A stretch of 64,000 bases of DNA from contig MU006225.1 in assembly GCA_010093685.1 (NCBI GenBank), positions 750,507 through 814,506 on the forward strand, given 5' to 3'. Every line of letters starts with the position of its first letter. The first letter of the stretch is position 1. Source of the stretch: Ophiobolus disseminans. Lineage: Eukaryota > Ascomycota > Dothideomycetes > Pleosporales > Phaeosphaeriaceae. Positions 9,651 to 20,385 of this stretch are shown here, one piece after another. A program made the position numbers and the translations under genes. The notes below the pieces were generated by a model. It saw only the letters and a program-made list of their open reading frames with translations. It was not told the DNA's origin and ran no database searches.

Positions 9651-11632
9651 CTAACTTGCTACATGGGGAAGGTTGGCCAGTTTGCCGTGGGACAGAAATG
9701 TGCCGAAGCATTCGCGCAGGTCGAGCACGAGTAGATCCGGGGCTTCCCATGCGGGGAGCGTGGCGGGCCGCTGGTGGCGCTTAACCTGGGGAGTGTCAGT
9801 GGTGCATCTGGTGGGAACTGTGCTGCGAGGTACGTACCCATCCGATTTGCCATGACGTTGAGCCCCACATTAGCGGTGTTGTCTTGGTGCTGTTGCGGGC
9901 GCGGAAGGAACTGATGCCCAGTGGTACCGCGCAGTAGTCATTCCAGTCAGAGGCTGTGGTGTCGAGATGGGCTTGACGTAGCCATCTGAGTGACGACTCG
10001 GGACCTGATAGACGGTCAGTATTGAGGATATTTAAAGTAACAGAGGTAGTGGTAGAAAGTCTGTTGGAAATTCCTGCCAAACCTCAAACACGATGTGCGA
10101 CTAAGGCATCCAATAACCTTGGCCAATCCCACAATCGCAGCAACCAAAAGAACCACTACCTACTCCACAAAGAAAAAGCAAACTCACCAGGCAACCACTG
10201 CATCATCGTCCAATTCAATATCTCCGTTGGCGTCCACGTATAGTTCCGTGCATCCACCTCACTCTGCCGCGGACTCAACGGATGCGCCCGCTCAGTCGAT
10301 CCCGAACGGACCCTCTCATTCGTAAGCCCAAATCTCGCGTCCTGCATCTCAAGCTCAACGGGCGAGAGGAACGGAGAGCGGGACCGAGACGTCAACGGTG
10401 AGCCAGATGGTACGCGCGTGTGTATCACGTCCAGCAATGCGGCGAGCAGACCGACTGGCGAGTCGCATAGTGAGAAAGAGAGCGTCTGCGGCCGGAGCGA
10501 GTAGAGACGGTGGAGCGTGAGATCGTGTGGTCGGTCCGAGTAGAGTGAACCCTGGGTGTCGGGCGCGTGTTCGTTCTTCCGTTGTGACTGGAGTTCGGTG
10601 GGCACGTAGCCAAAGCTCAACAGCGGAAGCTTGCCCTTTGTGAGTTTTGCAATGCGGTACTTGAGGTAAGCCATTGTGCCTTCCTTACGCGAAGGTTCAG
10701 TGAACGACGGGTTCGCAGTATGTACGGCCAGGCAATTTTTAGAATGTCGGAGCGCGAGTGCGCGGCAGATACTGAAGCCCCTGCAACCGTCAGTGAATGT
10801 TCGACACCTCTTGGAGCGACTTACCATCCTGCACCGTGCGCCACGTACTGGGAATATCCGAGCCGCTTCATCAAGCCATCAAACATCCCTGCTGTCTCTC
10901 GCAGCCCGAAATCGAGTGCTGAGCTGGCGTCGCTGAACCCAAATCCTGGTATACTCGGCGCAATGACGTGGAAGGCCTGCTGTGCGCCCTCGCCAAACCC
11001 CGGCAGAGATTGAGGGTTCGTGAGAGCATCGATGATGCGCTGCACTTCGATGAATGAGGAGGGCCACGAGTGGCATATGAGCAATGGAATAGCATTTGAG
11101 TGTTTCGATTGCTTGTGGACAAAATGGATGCGCAGGGAGTGTGTTGCTGAGTCGTCGGTTGCAGATGGTATGGTGATGGTCGTGCGGAACTGAGGAAGTG
11201 AAGAGTTGAATTGTGCTTCGGCCGCGCGCCAGTCGTAGCCTTCGAGCCTGTAGTATGGTCAGTACACTCCGCTGGCGCATGATGAGCACATTCGATCCAC
11301 GATGTTCTAAAGATCCGTCGCTTTTTCGATACACCATCCTCAGATATGCTGAACATATAGATCGTGTAAAGATGCGTACCAAAAGTCCAGCAGCGGCTCT
11401 AGAACAGCCTTCGGAGTGCCGTGCTCCCAGCGCCTGACATCAGGCAATTCGAGTTCTCGTGGTAGCCGCGTCAACTCGAGCTTCTTCTTCGTCAGTTCGA
11501 GATATCTTGATGAAACCTGTGAAGCATTAGCAGGATGCAATCAGCATGGTGGTCAAAAAATGTACATACATGCATGCTATAAGGCGTGATCGCCTCTGCC
11601 TCGTTCCTCTCATATTGTGTTGGTTCAGTCAT
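9651..11632 (-). CDS. Epoxide-hydrolase-like alpha/beta hydrolase, nucleophile Asp missing
   Basis: The model has six exons: 11632-11570, 11516-11380, 11247-10825, 10780-10188, 10004-9838 and 9785-9651. All junctions are GT-AG and phase-consistent; the product is 505 residues. It has the microsomal-type architecture, an EHN N-terminal domain (ELPDVRRWEHGTP, LLDFWLEGYDWRAAEAQFN) followed by an alpha/beta hydrolase fold (CHSWPSSFIE oxyanion region, PSIPGFGFSD). In active enzymes the elbow reads GGDWG with a nucleophilic Asp. Here it reads HGAGWG, with Gly near residue 207. The oxyanion HGWPG motif is also altered to HSWPS. I infer loss of classical hydrolase activity, or a different reaction. 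Confidence 0.82.
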
Positions 11633-12136
11633 GGCGATGCGTTCTACAAAGACTCATATCTTTCAGACTAGAGGACTAGGGAATAGTTCTGTGTAACAGG
11701 TACCTCTGAGGCATCAATTGTGTATTGTGTAGGCTGTAAGGAGCGGCAAGGTCGCGGGTACCTCTACGAATATCATTTCTAATGCACCCAATAAAGTGAC
11801 GAGATAAGCAGATGCGTGGGTACGTCAGGTCTGGCACAAGGGTTACGCGTTACATGACGGCGGTGCCATGGTCTAGAATCTGCTTGCAATGTTTGATGCG
11901 CTGCTGTTGGCTGTATTTTCATGTGCCTCGAGATTTGCGTTGCCACAACGCCACACCTGTGGCAGTGCAATAAGGGTCCAGTCCCATTGCCGAGATGATC
12001 GGCAAACACCAGGTTCTAAACGAGGCAAAAGGCTTAACGTGCAGGCCAGGAACACCAATGAGCACGCTGTATCCCATTTGACTCTAGAATAAATAGTAGC
12101 GTGGTCATTTTCGCCTTCCGGCTCTGGAAGCGATGA
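11633..12136. other. Intergenic, no gene seen
   Basis: This 0.5-kb stretch should hold the promoter of the epoxide-hydrolase-like gene and the 3' end signals of the HID1-family gene. Both run leftward. No coding signal was recognised. Confidence 0.45.
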
Positions 12137-15062
12137 CTAGACGTCTCGAACTGTACCGCCCGTAGTCGTGTGCCCGGGCATACCGCCGCTCGCTAGAGAA
12201 CGCTGAGCGGTCTGATTAGCCGCTCCGCGCAGATTGAGGCTGCCAATCCGCTGCACGAGGTTACTCCCTACTGCGTCTACAGCTCCTCGAGGCTGCATAA
12301 GTGAAGGTGTCTGCGCTGCACCCTCTTGTACCTTGAAAAGCCTTATGCTGGTGTTATTCCACACTCCGGCTGTGCCCTTGGCTACAAGCATTTCTTGCGC
12401 AAAGACAAAGCCCCAGAGAAGTGATTCGTACCAGCCAAGAGACATGGGTGACCATTCGAAGAGGTGCACCCTGATTGGGGATGGTTCGATGCCACGTACT
12501 TCTGTGTCGCGTATTGTTTTCAATGCATCTTCTGTGTCATTGACATTGCCTGAACTAGGCATCTTGGGCCCAAGCTGTGATATTAGCATGAGAGTAGTGT
12601 GGAGCGGCAACTCCGACAGCCAACTTTCGAGCTAAGGATGATCAGCGGAGTGCATCAGACAACATGGGCTACTTACCCATGAAACCGATGGTGTGAAGAA
12701 CTCGTTTGTGGCTAGTGCTGGAGTGGCCATCCCGCTCAGGCTAGTCATGCTATTTTGCCGCGAAAAGGTCGGTTGACCAACAGGCATCTTCCCCCGCGCC
12801 TTTTCCGACATGCCTCTCAATTGGAGCGGAACAGACTCATCGATGGATGATGCTATGGACGCGCTCCTGGAAGCTCCTGAACGCGACTGCACGGGTGACA
12901 GTGGTGGTTCTACTGCATGTGATTCATCCGCATCCGAATCATCGTCGTCGCCAATCGCGAAAGCACTGTTCTCTTCTGGCACGTTGCCTAGTGTGGGGGT
13001 TCGTGATACCGTGGGGCTTCTGAGACTGTCGATCGAGTTTGTTCTCTCGTGGTCATTCGTGCCATCTTTGCGTAGTTGGTTCTGCCGTTCAATCTCTTCC
13101 TGCCCACCCTCAAGCGTGAAGTCACGCACGGCCTGGAACTTTCGACGGGAGCGAAGGATCGCATAGATCAAGTTTGGGTTATCTATTGGGCACGTAAGAA
13201 TAAGAACAATGTTATGAAACCCGTTCTTACCTTGGTATTGATGCTCAACCATAGCATTCAAGACCTCCAACAACGACTGTAAGAGTGTGTGATTATTCTC
13301 ATTTGCGAGGAGGAAGCTGGGTGAGGACATGGATGCGAAGAGCTGCAGCAGTTTGGAGCTGGTGGCACGACCAAGGTTCCGCACATAAGCAGCAATGTTG
13401 TTGAGGATGGCTAGCAGCGCAGGGTAAACAGCATCGAGCCTGCCTTTGCCTGTAGTAAGGAGTGTATACACGGACTAGACGTGTGAGCAAGGATAAATAA
13501 GAGGATATTGCACGTACAGTGACAACGTAGTCGGCATATGTGCCGTGGAAGTTTGGTATCCGTATACTCAGTGGAAGCGACTCTTGCCCTTCAAATACCT
13601 TGTTGAGGCTTTTTCCAAAGTTCGGCTCAACACTGAGTGTCTGCAAGACGAACACGCACATGCGTACGAGACCCTGTTTCGTCGGGTCGTTGCGCTGATC
13701 GATGGCATAGTACAACACCAGGACGACAAAGTCGTGGGCTCTGTCGGTATCGATGATGAAGGATCGGAAGCGCTTGTTACATTGCAGAGCTTCCCAGAAG
13801 AGCATGATCATTTCGGGAGCCCACGTGAGCGACTTTTGGCTGCCGGGTAGGTACGAGGTGTTTGCTTGCAGCTGGTCCACGTAAGCGCGAGTAGAATACT
13901 TGGGGTGCTATACACACAGGCTGGTTGAGGATGCGCGTCATGCCATCCACCAGGAACTGAAAGTCTTGCGGCCTGTGCAGCCGGCCAAGGAAATGGCGGA
14001 AGAAGTTCTTTGGCGCAGGTCCGTTGCCAGGCTCCGGTATGGGATATAGGACGAGGACGAGAAGCAGTTGGAGGCAGTACGTCACTAGTATCTGCCTCTG
14101 GTCTCTGAAGACAACGTGGTCATACGGTACACGCCATGTCGCGGGGTTGTACTTGAGCGTCTGCCGGAATTAGCATGCGCAGAGGTGGGTGATGGTGGTA
14201 CCAACGGTGTTGAGCAACGAGCACAAGACGGACAGTACGACCTGCTTGTCAGGACATGTTGCGATGTATGTGACAGCCTTGACGCCCTTCACAGGCAAGA
14301 TTCCGGCTGACATATACATGGACTTGCTCGCAAAGGTAAGTAGAAGGCGCAGAATCTCGGTCCGGTTGCTTTCGAACTCTTTGGTCGAGGCTACGGGAGT
14401 ATTACAGCCGACGCCGCTCTGCCATATCGCATATGTGACCTTGTTCTTGCCAGCCGAGACCTTTGGCAGCGTGAAGTCGGAGAAGAAGAGGAGGTCGATC
14501 AGGGTGTCGATGACCTCCTCGGCCAGCGGCTTGGCCGTCTCAAACTCGGGCTCTGGCGCGGTGGGCGTGTGCTCGGGGTCGGCCTCGTCGAAGATGACCT
14601 CGCTCCGCAGCTGGCCCCGCCTACTGCGCTTCCGCCGGGCCGCCCAGAAGAACTGGTCCTCCCATTGCTCGAGGTGATCGGCCTCGTACAGAAAGGGGAG
14701 CAGTCGCGTGAGCACCCGGATGCAGTTGAGGGCATCGCGCTCGGACGCAAGATCCGGGTCGGGGAAGGAGGGGTGGTTGCGGAGGACGATGAGGCGCGAG
14801 GCGACGGCGAGCACGAGCGTCTCGAGGTTGGCTAGGTTGTTGTCGCGGGTGCGGCGGATGTCCGCGGGCGAGAAGAGGGAGAAGACATCCTCTGTCGACT
14901 CCGGCAGCTCCCAGAACTGGCAGGCAATCAGCACGGCTACGAGTTCAAGTGCGAGGCAGCGCATACGCCCGTCCAGTAGGCATCATCGGCAGGGATCTCT
15001 TGGGGCTCTGACAGGCGAAAGATGCCCTGCTTGAAGGTGAGTTTGGAGTCGGACGCGCCCAT
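12137..15062 (-). CDS. hid1: HID1-family (high-temperature-induced dauer formation) protein
   Basis: HID1 proteins are peripheral Golgi/trans-Golgi proteins involved in vesicle sorting; budding-yeast Ecm30 is a relative. Seven exons: 15062-14967, 14916-14206, 14160-13918, 13871-13518, 13474-13231, 13182-12677 and 12631-12137, with introns of 42-50 bp, giving 882 residues. The N-terminus MGASDS fits an N-myristoylation signal, as known for HID1. It is followed by the family's ADDAYWTGFWELPES and FSLFSPADIRRTRDNNLANLETL. Helical repeats continue through the middle. An acidic Ser-rich linker lies near residues 620-720, and the C-terminal FEWSPMSLGWYESLLWG is typical. The 48-bp intron at 13183-13230 is open in frame and could be retained, but removing it restores the family sequence EHQYQDNPNLIYAILR. 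Confidence 0.93.
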
Positions 15063-15606
15063 TGGAATGCATGTCAAAATATCATGTGTGCATCGTGGTG
15101 TTGTGTCTGGTACACAGTGCGAGCTTGGCCGTGGTTACGTCGGCAAAGCAAACGCCGCGGGCGACTCACATGCTTTCGCGAGCAGTTGGCGTCGCGCCCT
15201 CACACGTCAACTATTGCATTTACAAGACACCGACGTATGCCTGCGGAGTGCATATTGAAACTTCTGACATGAACTACATGAAGGGAATAGTCCAAAGCAC
15301 GTGACAACCATGCATGATTTGTCTTTAGGCACCTTGGGTAGCGCTTACATAATCGGGAGCGGATGATTGTCGGCCCAGATGCACCCGACATAGCACCCAG
15401 GCATCTTCGATTGTTCAGCACCTCTTCACACCACGCCACCGCTGCATTCATATCGTCCACCATCGCTCGTACACTCCCGACCACTCTGAACTCGAAGCTC
15501 GTACGCTCTAAACTATACCACACCTGAAGCGTCGCTTAGACTAGCTGTTGTCAGCGTCGCGCACCTGTATTGAGCCGGCCTTCGTAAAGCATCGCCACGC
15601 AGCACC
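15063..15606. promoter_or_regulatory. Divergent intergenic region between HID1-family gene and XPB gene
   Basis: The 544 bp between two divergently transcribed housekeeping genes must hold both promoters. I see no clear TATA box, as expected for such genes. No coding signal was recognised. Confidence 0.5.
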
Positions 15607-18018
15607 ATGCCTCCCAAGCGGAAAGCGCAGACGGCGGCCGATGCCGAGGCAGCTGAGGGCTGGGAGGAGCAGGATGAAGGCCCTATGAGCGACCAGGAGA
15701 CTTTTGACAAGCTCAAGGACGAGTTCGACGTCAAGGCCATGACAAAGCGTGCGCGGATGGGCCGAGTCAAGGACGCGGCGACAGACCTCTTCAAGAAGTC
15801 TGATCAGTGGAATGCTCCGCTGAAGCCCGACCACCACAACCGCCCGCTCTGGGTTCACGACGCCGGTGGCATCATCCTCGAGTCGTTTCACCCGCTCTTC
15901 GACGAGGCGCAGGACTTTTTGATCAACATCGCCGAGCCGCAGTCGCGAGTCTCGAGGATGCACGAGTACCAACTGACTACGCACAGTCTCTTCGCAGCCG
16001 TCAGTGTCGGCCACTCTAGCCAAGAGATTATCGAGAAGCTCGACAAGTACTCCAAGACCGCCCTGTCGAATACTATCGTGAAGTTTGTAGAAAAGTCCAC
16101 GTCTGCCTTTGGCAAAGCCAAAATTGTTTTAAAGAACACCCTTTCATACATCGAGAGTGAAGAGCCTGCTATCTTACAGAGACTGCTCCAAGATCCAATT
16201 GTCGCTTCATGCCGCGCGGACGCCACAGACGGTCTGATCAAGCAAGCTGCGCCCAAAATTGGCCAAATGGCGATCCCGGGTACAAAGCTAGCCGCTGGCG
16301 CAAATCAGATGGCACAGCAGCCACAGGCAGCTCCAAAGGAACCAGCGCCAAGTGAGATGATTGCTTCACTGAGAGAAGATGATGACGACGACGAAGTCGC
16401 CCAAGTTCACTCGTTCCAGATTCGGAGCGAGGAGCGAGAGAGGGTTGTCAAGCAATGTCGAGAGATTGGCCTTCCTCTGACCGAAGAGTACGATTTCAAT
16501 AATGACACTGCAAACGCAAACCTAGAAATCGACTTGAAGCCTCATGCCCAGATCCGATATTACCAAGAGAAGGCCCTCAGTAAGATGTTTTCGAATTCCC
16601 GCGCACGGTCAGGCATTATCGTGCTTCCGTGCGGTGCAGGTAAGACTCTGGTCGGTATCACAGCTGCTTGCGGAGTCAAAAAGTCCGTCATGGTTCTCTG
16701 CACAAGCGCCATGTCTGTAGTCCAATGGCGAGCAGAGTTCATCAAGTGGTCCAATATCAACCCAGAGGATATCGCCGTCTTTACCGCAGACAACAAGAAC
16801 AGCTTCCCTCGCAATGCGGGTATCATCATCAGCACCTATTCCATGATTAGTAACGCGAGAAAACGCTCACACGATGCCGAGAAGGTTATGAACTTCATCC
16901 GTAGTCGCGAGTGGGGACTGTTGATTGCCGACGAGGTGCACGTCGTTCCTGCCAACATCTTCAAGAAGGTTACCTACGAGATCGCGTCGCACGCCAAGCT
17001 CGGTCTGACTGCCACCCTTCTCCGGGAAGATGACAAGATTGACGACCTCAATTTCTTGATTGGCCCGAAGCTTTATGAAGCCAACTGGCAGGAGCTTTCA
17101 GAGCAAGGACACATTGCCCGCGTGCAATGTGCAGAGGTGTGGTGCCAGATGACGCCGGAATTCTATACTGAGTGGCTGAAGCCGTCATCGACGCAAAAGC
17201 GAGCCCTGTTGTCAATCATGAACCCCCGCAAGTTCCAAGCATGCCAGTTTCTGATCAACTACCACGAGTCACGAGGAGACAAGATCATCGTCTTCTCTGA
17301 CAACGTATACGCACTCGAGAAGTACTCGCGAAAGCTCGGCAAGGCCTACATTTACGGTGCCACTCCACAACAAGAGCGTCTTCGCATTCTCGAAAATTTC
17401 CAGCACAACGACCAGGTCAACACCATTTTTCTGTCCAAGATTGGTGACACGAGCTTGGATTTGCCCGAAGCAACGTGCTTGATACAGATCTCATCGCATT
17501 ATGGTTCACGTCGTCAAGAAGCGCAACGACTCGGTCGTATTCTTCGAGCCAAGAGGAGGAACGATGAGGGCTTCAACGCCTTCTTCTACTCTTTGGTCTC
17601 GAAGGATACCGACGAGATGTATTACTCTTCAAAGCGCCAGGCCTTCCTTGTCGATCAGGGTTATGCGTTTAAAGTGATCACTCGCCTGGAGGGTATGGAG
17701 AATTCAGAGAACTTGGCTTTTGCAACCCCGTCCGAGCGTCGCGAACTACTCATGGATGTATTACTAGCCAGGGACGAAGACGCAAAGCAGGAGCGCATCG
17801 AAGGGGATGCATTCGGAAGCAACTATGCTTCCAACAAAACAAAGAAGAAAGGCGGTGTGCGGAGAGCAGCCGGCACCCTCTCCGACCTGTCTGGCGGGCA
17901 GACAATGGCATACATGGAGTTCAACAAGGACCGAAATAAGCAGCTCAAGGGGACCAAGGGCGTCCACAATGCATTCATGCGGAAGCTTGCGAACTCTTCT
18001 AAAAAGAAGCCCTCGTAA
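15607..18018 (+). CDS. SSL2: TFIIH DNA helicase XPB/ERCC3 (Ssl2/Rad25)
   Basis: This is the 3'-5' ATPase/translocase of TFIIH, needed for promoter opening and nucleotide excision repair in the nucleus. It is a single exon of 803 residues, close to fungal orthologues. Visible features are a basic/acidic N-terminus (PPKRKAQ), the damage-recognition domain (LPLTEEYDF, LKPHAQIRYYQEKALSKMF), Walker A PCGAGKT near residue 341, the DEVH box near 442, the RED motif in LLREDDK near 473, and motif VI QRLGRILRAKRR. The Lys/Ser-rich C-terminus ends in SSKKKPS. All catalytic motifs are intact. The ATG at 15607 sits just after the usual promoter gap and gives a normal-length N-terminus. Confidence 0.98.
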   Translation: MPPKRKAQTAADAEAAEGWEEQDEGPMSDQETFDKLKDEFDVKAMTKRARMGRVKDAATDLFKKSDQWNAPLKPDHHNRPLWVHDAGGIILESFHPLFDEAQDFLINIAEPQSRVSRMHEYQLTTHSLFAAVSVGHSSQEIIEKLDKYSKTALSNTIVKFVEKSTSAFGKAKIVLKNTLSYIESEEPAILQRLLQDPIVASCRADATDGLIKQAAPKIGQMAIPGTKLAAGANQMAQQPQAAPKEPAPSEMIASLREDDDDDEVAQVHSFQIRSEERERVVKQCREIGLPLTEEYDFNNDTANANLEIDLKPHAQIRYYQEKALSKMFSNSRARSGIIVLPCGAGKTLVGITAACGVKKSVMVLCTSAMSVVQWRAEFIKWSNINPEDIAVFTADNKNSFPRNAGIIISTYSMISNARKRSHDAEKVMNFIRSREWGLLIADEVHVVPANIFKKVTYEIASHAKLGLTATLLREDDKIDDLNFLIGPKLYEANWQELSEQGHIARVQCAEVWCQMTPEFYTEWLKPSSTQKRALLSIMNPRKFQACQFLINYHESRGDKIIVFSDNVYALEKYSRKLGKAYIYGATPQQERLRILENFQHNDQVNTIFLSKIGDTSLDLPEATCLIQISSHYGSRRQEAQRLGRILRAKRRNDEGFNAFFYSLVSKDTDEMYYSSKRQAFLVDQGYAFKVITRLEGMENSENLAFATPSERRELLMDVLLARDEDAKQERIEGDAFGSNYASNKTKKKGGVRRAAGTLSDLSGGQTMAYMEFNKDRNKQLKGTKGVHNAFMRKLANSSKKKPS

Positions 18019-18331
18019 ACTTGTGTCCTGTATATGGTGGGTGTTATTCCGGGTTAATTTTTCCATGGTGTAAATTCAAGTAGCCTTTTCAAGGCTGTAT
18101 GAAGCTTTGCGTAATTGAATGGAAAGTATCAGCCATTGCGAGCTTTGTATAATAACTAGAATGTTGTGATGCTCTCGCATTCAACCGCTTCTGTGGAGTA
18201 GGTAAGCTAGTCTATGCTTACATGTGACGGAAAGGCTGTAGGCGCGGAGCGTAATCCCCGCCTTTCAAAACTCAACCCCCCACTTCATCCGCAACTGGAT
18301 CTGGAATCATTTAAGCACTAAAAGAACCAGC
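18019..18331. other. Intergenic, no gene seen
   Basis: This 0.3-kb spacer lies between the XPB stop and the dehydrogenase start, both on the plus strand. It should hold the XPB 3' end and the next promoter. Confidence 0.45.
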
Positions 18332-19243
18332 ATGAACGGCTTGTCCCTTGACCTAGGCCTCGCAGGAAGATCAGTAGTTATTACCGGTGGCGCTGGCCTA
18401 ATCGGCCGCATCGTGGTTGACCACTTCCTTGCCGCAGGCTCTAATGTGTCGTCACTCGATATCACGTACCCAAAATCCGAACCGACGCATGCACGCCCGG
18501 CCTTCAAAGCTATCCACTGCGACGTGTCGAGCGAGGAGTCTGTACAGCAGGCTTTCAGACAAGCCTCCACAGCCCATGGCCCAGTCGAGATCTGCATCGC
18601 GCTGGCGTCATTTGATCTGTCGGTCCTAAAGCCATCATCGTTTGCGGAGGCATCATTGAGCCAGCTGAAACGCGTGCTTGACGTGAACATCACAGGCACA
18701 TGGCTCACGGCGCGTGCGTGGTTCCAAGGGCTGCAGCAGGCCAAGCAAGACGGCACGGCATTACAGCATCCAAACCTCATCATGATTGGATCTGAGAGTG
18801 GCCATTTTGGTGAACGGCAAAACGCAGAATATTCGCTCGCGAAGAGCGCCGTACAGGGCGGATTGCTCATGTCCCTGCGCGCTGAAGCACCGCGGGTGTG
18901 GCAAGGTGCGCGTGTGAACGTCGTTGCCCCAGGGCCAGTCGAAACCGATCGCTGGCACGAGGAGTGCAAGCAGAATACCGAGCAGCTGTATCTTGAGGCT
19001 CAGGCGACGGTAATGCATCCCTCTTCCGTTATAACACATGGCACATGCAGATCATTTACTGACGATCTTGCTTAGACTGCGCTGTGTGAACCGGTTCCTG
19101 TCAAAGCTGTCGCAATGGCTATCTTGTCTCTTGCGAGTCATAACTTTAGCAGTCACGTACATGGCCAAGTTATAAACGTGGACGGCGGAAAGCAGGGAAA
19201 GATTATGTGGACCAAAGAAGAGGTAGCCGAACATCGTGGATAG
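18332..19243 (+). CDS. Short-chain dehydrogenase/reductase
   Basis: This classical SDR has 281 residues from exons 18332-19009 and 19076-19243, joined in phase 0 across a 66-bp intron (GTAATG donor, ctgac branch, TTAG acceptor). It shows the cofactor motif TGGAGLIG near residue 18, the catalytic Ser in IGSESGHFG, and YxxxK as YSLAK. The C-terminal NVDGGKQ follows the intron. The acid after the second beta strand (SLDITYP) suggests NAD(H) preference. Annotated relatives are often gluconate- or sugar-type oxidoreductases, but the substrate cannot be read from sequence. It is probably cytosolic, as no signal is seen. Confidence 0.85.
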
Positions 19244-20385
19244 TACGAGACTAGCTTCGGTCTGATTATACTATAACAACACCGATATCAACCCCTTGAT
19301 GAATCATGCACATCATGAGATGTGTTTTGCCACTCGACAGTGTGGTAAAAGATTGTGCAAATTGAGCATTTTCACCAGGTACCCGACGAATCGGTTGCCG
19401 TTGTTCAACTCACGACCCAGCACTATGGACCCCTGTGTCAAAAACACCTTGACGTGACACCCACATGGAAAGCCTCCAATTTATCGGTGAATGGTGCAGC
19501 GAATGCCCGTGCAGCGGAGGACGAGCAGCGAGCTCTTATTCCTGCGGATGCAATGTCCGGTACGGGTCCTGGGTAGTGCGTCTAGCATGCGGGTTGGGTC
19601 CTAGGTGTAACTGCATGCAGAATGCCATCAGGACTACAATGTCACCAATATGCCAAAGTGATGCACACCTGCAAGCTCTAGATGCAGGTGCGTATCTCGG
19701 CGTCAGGCCTCGACCGAAACATTCCGCGTGTTATCATATGCTTCCGATACCTTGGCATCGCCACCGTGGCTACGACAGGCTACAGCCATGCCCGAGTACA
19801 CGACGGCTGCGTGCTTGCGGCCGGTAGTGGTACCCACATCTTGGTGGATCAGCAACGGGCGGCTGTCGACCGACTGGTGTTTGCTCAAGCTGCCCAGTCT
19901 ACGTCTCCGGAGATGCTTCCGCGGCGAATCAATTGCTGCTGAAGTTTGGCCCTGTGCATCACGCTACAGCTCAGAGTACCCTAGGTAACATGACTCTGGA
20001 CCCTTTTTTTCCAATTCCGCTCCATCAAGAGAAGGCCATCTCTAGGCCTCTCCTCTCGCTGCATTATTATCGAGCCATGACGATGCAAATCCCGGCGAGA
20101 TATTCCCGTCGTGGATACAGTCTTCGCCCCAACATCCCTGCCTTGGGGGCCTAAGCTTCAATGTTTTCTTTCCTCCCGCCGGCACGCCTTCCCCACAGAA
20201 AATCCTGTCCGCTCGCTTCAGGCTCGCATCGCGATGGGATGTCAGCGATGGTCCTAAACAGAACCATATCAACTCGCCTGACTCGCGTAGCATTTGTGTG
20301 CGCGCCAATGTCTGTCTCAACTTCTCCATAGAACACTCACCTCAGTCACCTGCTCACCACGAACCAACCTTAAGCGAGCCTAACC
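19244..20385. other. Intergenic, promoter of the Zn2Cys6 regulator
   Basis: This 1.1-kb stretch has no frame that resembles a protein family. It lies upstream of a regulator gene, so a long control region is reasonable. Short pyrimidine-rich runs occur near 20000-20060. Confidence 0.45.

Noticed and set aside
13545..13850. Plus-strand frame of about 100 codons inside the HID1-family gene
   Set aside because: It is the antisense shadow of a conserved exon and has no independent support.
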